From NCBI GenBank assembly GCA_027858795.1, contig JAQICF010000046.1:1-6746 (forward strand): DNA of 6,746 bases. Reading direction: 5' to 3'. A program made the position numbers and the translations under genes. This DNA comes from Candidatus Delongbacteria bacterium. GTDB taxonomy: Bacteria; Delongbacteria; UBA4055. Below are positions 1-5,604 of this stretch, in pieces. The notes beneath the pieces were generated by a model. The model ran no database searches. It was not told the origin of the DNA and saw only the letters and a list, made by a program, of their open reading frames with translations. How positions within the stretch are numbered: position 1 is the first letter of the stretch; each line of letters begins with the position of its first letter.

Positions 1-224
1 TCAGCAGCAAAATTGATCAGATAATCACATTTTGGAAGATTTGATATTTCACTTATATCAGCTTTTAAAAAACTATAGTGAGGATGTTTCTCAAAACCTA
101 TGTTTTCCCATGATACATAAGTCATTTTATCAATATTAAGAACTCTGTATCCTTTTGAAAGGATCAATTCAATAAAGTGACTACCAATAAAACCACATCC
201 ACCTGTTACGATAAAATCATACAT
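1..224 (-). CDS. RmlB-like NAD-dependent sugar-nucleotide dehydratase/epimerase, N-terminal part only
   Basis: This gene reads leftward from an ATG at 224-222 and runs off the window with 74 complete codons. The product opens with MYDFIVTGGCGFIGSHFIE. That holds the TGGxGFIGSH dinucleotide-binding turn at about residues 7-16 of an extended short-chain dehydrogenase/reductase. It continues with NIDKMTY (about residues 32-38), HYSFLKADIS, and CDYLINFAA at the window edge, probably the start of NFAAES. NIDKMTY and NFAAE are the usual landmarks of dTDP-glucose 4,6-dehydratase (RmlB) and close relatives, although the segment between them is shorter than in standard RmlB. The catalytic Tyr-x-x-x-Lys region lies outside, so the reaction (4,6-dehydration, epimerisation or decarboxylation) cannot be settled. 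A strong Shine-Dalgarno sequence overlaps the stop of the acetyltransferase 12 bp upstream, so the two genes are co-transcribed and probably act in one pathway. I am confident of the family and unsure of the substrate. Confidence 0.85.
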   Translation of the reverse strand, partial: MYDFIVTGGCGFIGSHFIELILSKGYRVLNIDKMTYVSWENIGFEKHPHYSFLKADISEISNLPKCDYLINFAA

Positions 225-230
225 TTTTAT

Positions 231-238
231 ATCCTTCT
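231..238 (-). promoter_or_regulatory. Ribosome binding site overlapping the upstream stop codon
   Basis: On the minus strand AGAAGGAT lies 6 bases before the ATG at 224. It shares two bases with the TAG stop (239-237) of the acetyltransferase gene. The site fixes the start of the RmlB-like gene and suggests translational coupling. Confidence 0.7.
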
Positions 239-800
239 AATTTTTAATTATTTCGCATTTGTTATTAACTGATAAGCTATACAAGGTACCACATTTGCAT
301 CTCGAATTTTTATTATCAAATATCAACTTTTCACCACATTTGCACATAAAACCCACGTGTTTTGCAGGATTTCCGTAAACTAATGAAAAATCATCTACAC
401 TTTTTGTAACTACCGATCCTGCTCCGATCATAGAATATTTTCCAATAGTTATTCCACACAACAAAGTAACATTTGCTCCAATTGAAGCACCATCTTCAAC
501 TTTTGTAATTTCTTTTTTATAATTTTGATTTTTAGATCTCGGCATAAGATCATTTGTAAAGACCATGTGGGGACCTAAAAATACGTCGTTACCTATTATT
601 GCTCCATCCCAAATAGAAATACCATTTTTTATAGTAACGCGGTCTCCAATTTGCACACCATTTTCAATAAAGCAATGTTCTCCAACATTACAATCTTTTC
701 CAATAATCACATTCTTCATTACATGAGTAAAAGCCCATACTCTCGAATTATGACCTATATTGTCGGATTCTACTATTGCATGTTTATCATAAAATATCAT
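237..800 (-). CDS. WbpD/WlbB-type sugar-nucleotide N-acetyltransferase (left-handed beta-helix)
   Basis: The 187-residue product is a hexapeptide-repeat acyltransferase that should transfer an acetyl group from acetyl-CoA to the amino group of a nucleotide-linked amino sugar in the cytoplasm. Imperfect [LIV]-G-x4 turns run from about residue 14 to 132 (for example VIIGKDCNVG, VQIGDRVTIKNG, ASIGANVTLLCGITIGKYSMIGAGSVV). They are interrupted by the loop GPHMVFTNDLMPRS at 76-89. The FTN-x-x-x-PRS loop and the GNPAKHVGF exit (143-151) are typical of WbpD/WlbB, which acetylates UDP-2-acetamido-3-amino-glucuronate, and of the related FdtC/QdtC enzymes acting on dTDP-3-amino sugars. The C-terminus adds a small zinc-ribbon-like module with two CxCG pairs (C153, C155, C168, C170), seen in part of this family. 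It lacks the N-terminal Rossmann domain of PglD. The start is 3 bp after the phosphotransferase stop, with a strong ribosome binding site. The exact amino sugar is unproven; a 3-amino sugar is favoured by family, a 4-amino sugar by its PglE/PglF neighbours. Confidence 0.88.
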   Translation of the reverse strand: MIFYDKHAIVESDNIGHNSRVWAFTHVMKNVIIGKDCNVGEHCFIENGVQIGDRVTIKNGISIWDGAIIGNDVFLGPHMVFTNDLMPRSKNQNYKKEITKVEDGASIGANVTLLCGITIGKYSMIGAGSVVTKSVDDFSLVYGNPAKHVGFMCKCGEKLIFDNKNSRCKCGTLYSLSVNNKCEIIKN

Positions 801-803
801 TTT

Positions 804-2228
804 TTATTTACCACCTTTACCAAATAACATAACCGGTATAGTTTTTAATAGAATTTCAAGATCCATCATCAGTGATCTATGTTCGATGTAAAAGAAATCT
901 AAGACGATCTGATCAGTAAACTTCACTTCGTCTCTTCCCTTTATCTGCCATAATCCGGTCATGCCGGGTACAACCTCAAACCGCTTTTTTTGCCACTCTT
1001 TCATGTGTTCTAACTCATACGGTACATTAGGTCTAGGTCCGACCAAACTCATTTCACCTTTTAAAACATTCCATAACTGAGGGAATTCATCTAAAGAATA
1101 TTTCCTGTAGAATTTTCCAATTGGAGTTATTCTTGGATCATCTTGAAGTTTTGTGGTTGCTTCATTCTTTTTGATCATGTCCTTAACTTTATCTATATGA
1201 AGATCATCACTGGTCTCATGATACATAGATCTAAATTTTAACATATAAAATACTTTCTGATCCAAACCTACCACTTTCGCTTTATAGAAACCTGGTCCTT
1301 TTGATGTTAATTTTACTAATAGGTAAAGTATCAACCATAAGGGAGACAATCCTAAGATCAGTATTAGGCTGATAAAAATATCAGTTAACCTTTTGGCTGT
1401 AAGATAATATGTTCTAACCTTTGAAGGAACTACTCTAAAAGCAGTTGTCGCTGAAATTTCTTCAACCGTTAATCTTTCCTTAACGATATCATACAGAGCT
1501 GAATCAATGTGAACTGTCTTATTTATACTTTTACACACATCTATGATTGATTGCAATTCTTCCTCAGGCATTGTTTTTATCGAAATAAACACATCGTTCA
1601 CTTTATACTCTTTAACAACTTCTTTTAGATCCGCAATTTTTCCTAAAACCGGAATTCCAGAATACTTATCTTCAATTTTATTATCATCATCGTCCAAAAA
1701 GCCAACGATCTTGTAATAATTTGCTTTTGAATTGGTAAGTGCATTTACTTTTTGACTAACTTCTTCTCCGGCACCAACAATGAGTAGATTAACCTTAATT
1801 TTGTCTTTTTTTACTAACCAATAATAAATATTAGGGATTATTATTACTCTTGTGATCATCAGAACAAAAAACAATACTATATAAGTAGTAATAATCAAAG
1901 ACCTTTCATTAGTTAATTCTGTGAATTTAAAGAAAAAAGAAAAATATATAACTAAAGTCATACTTGTAAATAAAGATTTTATCAACAATACAATTTGCTT
2001 TGGGGCATTTAAAAAAGACTGATATTTATATAGTGAATTATATTTAAATATTACCAACATACTCAACATTAAAAAAGAAAATCCGTATATAAAATCCGGA
2101 GATGTTTCATAGACATCATCAACTTGAAACAATAAGCAAATATAAAGTGTTATTGATATTATCAAAATATCATGAACAGCAAAAACGATCTTGTGAATTG
2201 GTAATATTTTCCTAAAAAATTCTAACAT
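804..2228 (-). CDS. Polyprenyl-phosphate sugar-1-phosphate transferase (WbaP/WcaJ-type initiating transferase)
   Basis: This 474-residue inner-membrane enzyme should transfer a sugar 1-phosphate from a nucleotide sugar to undecaprenyl phosphate, the first membrane step of repeat-unit assembly. Four hydrophobic segments lie at about 14-35, 48-62, 79-102 and 110-132. A Rossmann-like CoA_binding_3 domain follows (VNLLIVGAGEEV, 146-157, to about 240). A membrane re-entrant helix at about 280-306 precedes the bacterial sugar transferase domain. That domain shows KFRSM (331-335), DDPRITPIGKFYRKYS (363-378), the catalytic Asp-Glu pair D380-E381, LVGPRP (395-400) and PGMTGLWQIKGR (421-432). The length is usual for the family. 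A TGA lies in frame just upstream of the ATG, so no earlier in-frame start is possible; the ribosome binding site is weak (GAGAT very close to ATG). The usual Q-x-R-x-G after FYK reads AKVVG (317-321). The acceptor is confident; whether the sugar is glucose, galactose or a QuiNAc4N derivative is not. Confidence 0.93.
   Translation of the reverse strand: MLEFFRKILPIHKIVFAVHDILIISITLYICLLFQVDDVYETSPDFIYGFSFLMLSMLVIFKYNSLYKYQSFLNAPKQIVLLIKSLFTSMTLVIYFSFFFKFTELTNERSLIITTYIVLFFVLMITRVIIIPNIYYWLVKKDKIKVNLLIVGAGEEVSQKVNALTNSKANYYKIVGFLDDDDNKIEDKYSGIPVLGKIADLKEVVKEYKVNDVFISIKTMPEEELQSIIDVCKSINKTVHIDSALYDIVKERLTVEEISATTAFRVVPSKVRTYYLTAKRLTDIFISLILILGLSPLWLILYLLVKLTSKGPGFYKAKVVGLDQKVFYMLKFRSMYHETSDDLHIDKVKDMIKKNEATTKLQDDPRITPIGKFYRKYSLDEFPQLWNVLKGEMSLVGPRPNVPYELEHMKEWQKKRFEVVPGMTGLWQIKGRDEVKFTDQIVLDFFYIEHRSLMMDLEILLKTIPVMLFGKGGK
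811..817 (-). promoter_or_regulatory. Ribosome binding site inside the end of the phosphotransferase gene
   Basis: On the minus strand AAGGTGG lies 10 bases before the ATG at 800. It falls in the last codons (GKGGK) of the preceding gene, whose stop is at 806-804. This supports the chosen start and translational coupling of the two genes. Confidence 0.65.
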
Positions 2229-2451
2229 AACATCTCATAACAATTAGAGTATATCCTACATCATCTCCCCTAAGGAATAAAAATAAGTATATTAGCTATG
2301 ATTAGCAACAAGAAAAAAGAAACATCTACTGAACATAATATAAGAAAGATTAAACAAAGGATTACAAGGAAGGATAGTAATTTTGCCGTAGAGACGTAGT
2401 ACCACTACGTCTTATGCAAAAAATTATTGTTCTGACGCAGTAATTCGAAGC
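2229..2451. other. 223-bp spacer between dehydratase and phosphotransferase genes
   Basis: No gene is visible on either strand. The right third holds a GTAG-type hairpin (2381-2421). The remaining ~150 bp, next to the phosphotransferase start, are A+T-rich. They contain only weak promoter-like hexamers on the minus strand, such as TATACT near 2251-2256 without a good -35 partner. The hairpin has no following T-run on either strand, so I see no intrinsic terminator. A secondary promoter for the last three genes is possible but not demonstrated. Confidence 0.45.
2381..2421 (+). repeat. GTAG-type REP-like hairpin (copy D)
   Basis: On the plus strand CGTAG (2387-2391) stands at the 5' foot of a perfect 9-bp stem, AGACGTAGT (2392-2400) with ACTACGTCT (2404-2412), closed by a 3-base loop ACC. 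Outer arms TTTTGC (2381-2386) and GCAAAA (2416-2421) can pair around the whole unit. A GTAG foot plus a hairpin is the established signature of REP elements recognised by RAYT transposases. The orientation is opposite to the other three copies in the window, and the stem sequence is different. Confidence 0.72.
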
Positions 2452-4218
2452 TTACAGCGTTTTATGGTTGAACTCGGGAACGATAACTCTAAGCCTGGAA
2501 AGTTTATCCGCATCCCCAATCAATTCTTCAATATCTTTTGATAATTTTTCAATATCATATTTATGAGGTTTTGCAATTTGAATTGAGTCAAATTCAGTCT
2601 TTTTATCACTTTCGTTGATCAATAATTCTTCATATAATTTTTCACCGGGTCTTAATCCACTGAATTTAATATGAACATTAGTACGACCGGATAGTTTTAT
2701 CATTTTTCGAGCAAGGTCAACAATTTTTACCGGTTCGCCCATATCAAGAATTAAAATCTCTCCGTCTCTGCCAATTGAAGCTGCCTGTAGTACAAGTTGG
2801 CAAGCCTCAGGTATCAACATGAAATATCTTGTCATTTCCGGGTCGGTAATAGTAATCGGTCCACCCAGCTCTATCTGTTTAGTGAATTTTGGTATCACTG
2901 AACCTGAAGATCCTAGAACATTTCCAAATCTGACAGAGCAAATTTGAGTTCCATTATGATTTACATTTTGAGCATATAATTCACATATTCTTTTTGAAGC
3001 TCCCATAACACTTGTTGGCCTTACAGCTTTATCGGTTGAAATTAATACGAATTTTTTTACATTATATTTTATTGAAAGATCTATACTATTTTTCGTTCCA
3101 ATTACATTATTCCTTATTCCTTCGAACATATTATATTCTACCATTGGGACATGTTTATAGGCAGCAGCATGGATCACTATATCAGGTCTATATTTTTCAA
3201 AAGTCCGTTCGAAGTTCGTATGATCCAAAACTGACTGCAAAACAGGAACAGTATTGTGACACCCAAGTTCTTCATTTATATTATACAGGTCTAATTCAGA
3301 GTGATCCAGCATTATAATTTGCTTGCCCTCATAATTACAGCACTGTCTGCAAATTTCACTACCAATACTTCCACCTGCACCTGTAATTAAAACAACTTTA
3401 TCTTTGATGAATGAAATTATTCTAGTTTCATCGAGATCTTTTGGATGTCTTGCTAAAAGGTCTTTTACATCAATTTGTCTTAACTGAGTTAAAAAATTCT
3501 TATCTTGTAAAATTTTGGATAATGATGGTAATATTTTTATTTCTTTAAAATACGGGTTAAGCTCTTCGTATAAATTTTTTATTACATTATTACCTTCAAG
3601 AGATGGCATTGCTATAATTAATAGATCGATCTGCTTTTCTGCAGTTTCCAATAAATTTTTCAACTTATTCTTTGATACTATTTGAACACCGTCAATTGTT
3701 CTCTGTTGCAATTTGATATTATCGTCAATAAAATATTTGATCCCGTATTCTGTACCTGAAAACTCAGTTAATAATTTCAATCCTGCCTGACCGGCACCAT
3801 AAATAATGACACCTTTGCTTTTCTTGAAATTTGGTTTAGAAGCTAAGAATTTATATCCGTACATAACACTGTTCTGAATAAATAGAAAAATGATCAATTC
3901 TACAATAAGAACTTTAAGGATCATAAAATTATTTAGGTATATATACATGAATATCGGGCTGTAAATTCCAAAAGCCAGTACCGCTAATAATATCTTTATG
4001 ATACCCGATTTTGTAGAAGCCAGTGACCATGAAAGTTTATAGTCGTTTAATATCAGGAACGATAATACTATTCTAGTAAATATGATTAATGACAAGTGAT
4101 TAGGATGAGGGTCCGTAGACATTAAAGTTACAGTAAGAATATAACTGAATATCGTTAAAAATAATGTAGCAAATATTCCCAATATCTTTTTATCTAAAAA
4201 TTTTAATTGCCTGATCAT
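2452..4218 (-). CDS. pglF: Membrane UDP-GlcNAc 4,6-dehydratase (PglF/WbpM/CapD family)
   Basis: The 588-residue enzyme should convert UDP-GlcNAc to UDP-2-acetamido-2,6-dideoxy-4-keto-hexose at the cytoplasmic face of the inner membrane, supplying the neighbouring aminotransferase. Four hydrophobic segments lie at about 11-33, 41-57, 72-95 and 98-122. A CoA_binding_3 Rossmann domain follows (GVIIYGAGQAG, 136-146). The catalytic domain begins at 275: VLITGAGGSIGSE (276-288) binds NAD, HAAAYKHVP is at 350-358, and STDKAVRPTSVMGASKR is at 394-410. T395-D396-K397, and Met405 in place of the classical Tyr of YxxxK (M405-x3-K409), match the special active site described for Campylobacter PglF, as I recall it. 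FGNVLGSSGSV, GGPITITDPEMTRYFM and GLRPGEKLYEEL are family signatures. The length equals that of full PglF/WbpM (about 590). A TAA lies in frame directly before the ATG, fixing the start; the ribosome binding site is weak (GAGA). Retaining or inverting C5 stereochemistry cannot be read from sequence, but the PglE-like neighbour favours the bacillosamine route. Confidence 0.94.
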   Translation of the reverse strand: MIRQLKFLDKKILGIFATLFLTIFSYILTVTLMSTDPHPNHLSLIIFTRIVLSFLILNDYKLSWSLASTKSGIIKILLAVLAFGIYSPIFMYIYLNNFMILKVLIVELIIFLFIQNSVMYGYKFLASKPNFKKSKGVIIYGAGQAGLKLLTEFSGTEYGIKYFIDDNIKLQQRTIDGVQIVSKNKLKNLLETAEKQIDLLIIAMPSLEGNNVIKNLYEELNPYFKEIKILPSLSKILQDKNFLTQLRQIDVKDLLARHPKDLDETRIISFIKDKVVLITGAGGSIGSEICRQCCNYEGKQIIMLDHSELDLYNINEELGCHNTVPVLQSVLDHTNFERTFEKYRPDIVIHAAAYKHVPMVEYNMFEGIRNNVIGTKNSIDLSIKYNVKKFVLISTDKAVRPTSVMGASKRICELYAQNVNHNGTQICSVRFGNVLGSSGSVIPKFTKQIELGGPITITDPEMTRYFMLIPEACQLVLQAASIGRDGEILILDMGEPVKIVDLARKMIKLSGRTNVHIKFSGLRPGEKLYEELLINESDKKTEFDSIQIAKPHKYDIEKLSKDIEELIGDADKLSRLRVIVPEFNHKTL

Positions 4219-4240
4219 TTATATTGTCTCGTTTGTTCTT

Positions 4241-4278
4241 GTCATTGCGAGGATTTTTGTAAAATCCGTGGTAATCTT
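4241..4278. repeat. TCATTGCGAG-type interspersed palindrome
   Basis: GTCATTGCGAGG opens and CCGTGGTAATCTT closes an imperfect palindrome. The inner stem is a perfect 7-bp pair, GGATTTT (4251-4257) with AAAATCC (4261-4267), around a 3-base loop. The outer stem is ATTGC (4244-4248) with GTAAT (4271-4275), including one G-T pair. The ends resemble a dispersed repeat seen in many bacterial genomes (TCATTGCGAG...GTGGCAATCT), recalled from general knowledge. No GTAG foot is present, so it belongs to another family than its neighbours. Confidence 0.6.
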
Positions 4279-4301
4279 GTTTTTATTATGCGATTCGATC
4301 C

Positions 4302-4338
4302 GTTGCGGGAAGACATGGGAGCCTTCCCCTACGGTAAC
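4302..4338 (-). repeat. GTAG-type REP-like hairpin (copy A)
   Basis: On the minus strand CGTAG (4333-4329) precedes a stem of GGGAAGGC (4328-4321) with GTCTTCCC (4314-4307) around a 6-base loop. The stem has one mismatch, A4313 against C4322. Outer arms GTTGC (4302-4306) and GTAAC (4334-4338) pair with one G-T, leaving the CTACG of the plus strand as a 5-base bulge. Stem and foot are nearly the same as copy B at 5558-5604, so the two are clearly one family. Confidence 0.75.
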
Positions 4339-4373
4339 CCTTTCTTGCTTCCTGTGAAAATCTTTTAATCGTG

Positions 4374-4401
4374 TTAGGAACGCATTCCTGCGTTCCCTAC
4401 G
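4374..4401 (-). repeat. GTAG-type REP-like hairpin (copy C) forming the 3' end of the aminotransferase gene
   Basis: On the minus strand CGTAG (4401-4397) precedes a perfect 8-bp stem, GGAACGCA (4396-4389) with TGCGTTCC (4384-4377), around the loop GGAA. The TAA stop of the aminotransferase (4376-4374) directly follows the stem. The same GTAG foot as copies A, B and D is present, but the stem is different. No convincing outer arms were found. Confidence 0.75.
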
Positions 4402-5519
4402 ATAATTTCAATAACTCTTTCCTGATCTTCTTTTGTCATATTCGTATCTGAAGGTAGGCATAATCCGATTTTGAATAACTCTTCCGAAACTCCATTGGTA
4501 TAGCTAATACAATCCTTGAATATTGGTTGTAAATGCATCGGCTTCCATAACGGTCTTGATTCAATGTTGTGCTTTTGTAATTCTAATCTGATATCTTCTC
4601 TTGTAAAACCAGTTTTATCAGGGTCGATCGTTATAGCTGTTAACCATTTATTACTTATACTGTCTTTTATTTCAGGTTGAAATTCAATTCCGTCAATATT
4701 TTTAAAAGCTTCAGAATATCGTTTGAATATTTCTCGCTTCTGCTCAACTCTTTTATCAAGTATTTGAAGCTGTCCTCTTCCAATACCAGCAAGTATATTA
4801 CTCATTCTATAGTTATATCCGATATGACTATGCTCATAATGAGGTGCATCATCTCTGGCTTGTGTAGCTAAAAATCTTGCCTTTGAAATATAATTTTCGT
4901 TATTGGAGATCATCATACCACCACTTGAAGTAGTAATTATCTTATTTCCGTTGAAAGATAATATTCCTATATCTCCAAAATTACCTAATTTTTTTCCCTC
5001 AAAAGAACTTCCCAATCCTTCAGCAGCATCTTCGATCAAAGGAATATCATATTTTTTACAGATTTCTTGAATTTTATCTATTTTGGCAGATTGACCGTAT
5101 AAATGAACTACAATAACAGCTTTGGGTTTCTGACCAACTTTAATAACCCTGTCGTTAATAGCTTTTTCTAAAAGCACGGGATCCATATTCCAAGTTTCTT
5201 TTTCACTGTCTACAAATATTGGTTTTGCACCTTGATATGCTATTGGATTTGCTGTTGCTGAGAATGTGAAAGATTGGCAGAGAACTTCATCATCGGTCTT
5301 TACCCCGAGTAATATCAATGCTAAATGTATAGCTGCAGTACCGCAACTCAATGCTACTGAACTTTTGATACTTAAGTATTCACACATTTCTTTTTCAAAA
5401 CCATCGATATGCGGACCGACCGGTGCTACCCAGTTGGTTTCAAAAGCTTCATTTATATAATCAAGCTCACTACCTCCCATGTTGGGTGAAGCAAGCCATA
5501 TTCTTTTATTTTCTTTCAT
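4374..5519 (-). CDS. pglE: PglE-like UDP-4-keto-sugar aminotransferase (DegT/DnrJ/EryC1/StrS family)
   Basis: The 381-residue PLP enzyme should transfer an amino group (from glutamate in known members) to C4 of the keto sugar made by the PglF-like dehydratase, giving UDP-2-acetamido-4-amino-2,4,6-trideoxy-glucose. It begins with IWLASPNMGGSELDYINEAF (7-26) and NWVAPVGPHIDGFE (29-42), the opening typical of Campylobacter PglE. SCGTAAIHLAL (58-68) is the phosphate-binding turn and LIEDAAEGLGS (161-171) carries the Asp (D164) that contacts the PLP ring. FNGNKIITTSSGGM (189-202) carries the Schiff-base lysine K193, and HIGYNYRMSNI plus ESRPLWKPMH (320-329) complete the signature. WbpE-type 3-aminotransferases start differently, so a 4-amino product is preferred. 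Spacing to the upstream gene is 84 bp, and the ribosome binding site is GGAAAG, 7 bases before ATG. The last eight codons (V374 to S381) lie in a REP-like hairpin, so the native C-terminus was probably replaced. Confidence 0.92.
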   Translation of the reverse strand: MKENKRIWLASPNMGGSELDYINEAFETNWVAPVGPHIDGFEKEMCEYLSIKSSVALSCGTAAIHLALILLGVKTDDEVLCQSFTFSATANPIAYQGAKPIFVDSEKETWNMDPVLLEKAINDRVIKVGQKPKAVIVVHLYGQSAKIDKIQEICKKYDIPLIEDAAEGLGSSFEGKKLGNFGDIGILSFNGNKIITTSSGGMMISNNENYISKARFLATQARDDAPHYEHSHIGYNYRMSNILAGIGRGQLQILDKRVEQKREIFKRYSEAFKNIDGIEFQPEIKDSISNKWLTAITIDPDKTGFTREDIRLELQKHNIESRPLWKPMHLQPIFKDCISYTNGVSEELFKIGLCLPSDTNMTKEDQERVIEIIVGNAGMRS

Positions 5520-5603
5520 AATACAACTTTCCGGTAATGTTTTGTTTCGTCATGATGAATTCGCGGTGGGAAGGCGTGGAAGCCTTCCCCTACGACCACG
5601 AAT
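5520..5603. other. 84-bp spacer between dehydrogenase and aminotransferase genes
   Basis: The right half is occupied by hairpin copy B. The left half carries the aminotransferase ribosome binding site (GGAAAG on the minus strand, 5532-5527). No promoter or gene is apparent. The palindrome has no T-run after it, so I do not call a terminator, and the genes are most likely one transcription unit. Confidence 0.5.
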
Positions 5604-5604
5604 T
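5558..5604 (-). repeat. GTAG-type REP-like hairpin with long outer arms (copy B)
   Basis: On the minus strand CGTAG (5594-5590) precedes a perfect 8-bp stem, GGGAAGGC with GCCTTCCC (5589-5582 and 5575-5568 read leftward), around a 6-base loop. Outside this, AATTCG (5558-5563) pairs with CGAATT (5599-5604) and GGT (5565-5567) pairs with ACC (5595-5597), with one mismatch between them. CTACG on the plus strand is a 5-base bulge. The outer arm runs into the TAA stop (5606-5604) of the upstream dehydrogenase gene, so the structure would form right at its 3' end and could affect transcript stability or read-through within the operon. Confidence 0.77.

Noticed and set aside
2381..2421. Possible intrinsic terminator between dehydratase and phosphotransferase genes
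   Set aside because: The hairpin is strong, but neither strand has a U-run directly after the stem, and the GTAG foot fits a REP element better.
3012..3317. 101-codon open frame on the plus strand
   Set aside because: It lies wholly antisense to the well-supported dehydratase gene, has low-complexity composition and no recognisable domain; it is a shadow frame.
4241..4401. CRISPR-like array, because of several repeats in one gap
   Set aside because: The repeats are different families with palindromic structure; there is no constant repeat with regular unique spacers.
4677..4871. 64-codon open frame on the plus strand
   Set aside because: Antisense to the aminotransferase gene, with no domain and no convincing ribosome binding site.
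5266..5460. 64-codon open frame on the plus strand
   Set aside because: Antisense to the aminotransferase active-site region; its composition only mirrors the conserved codons of the real gene.
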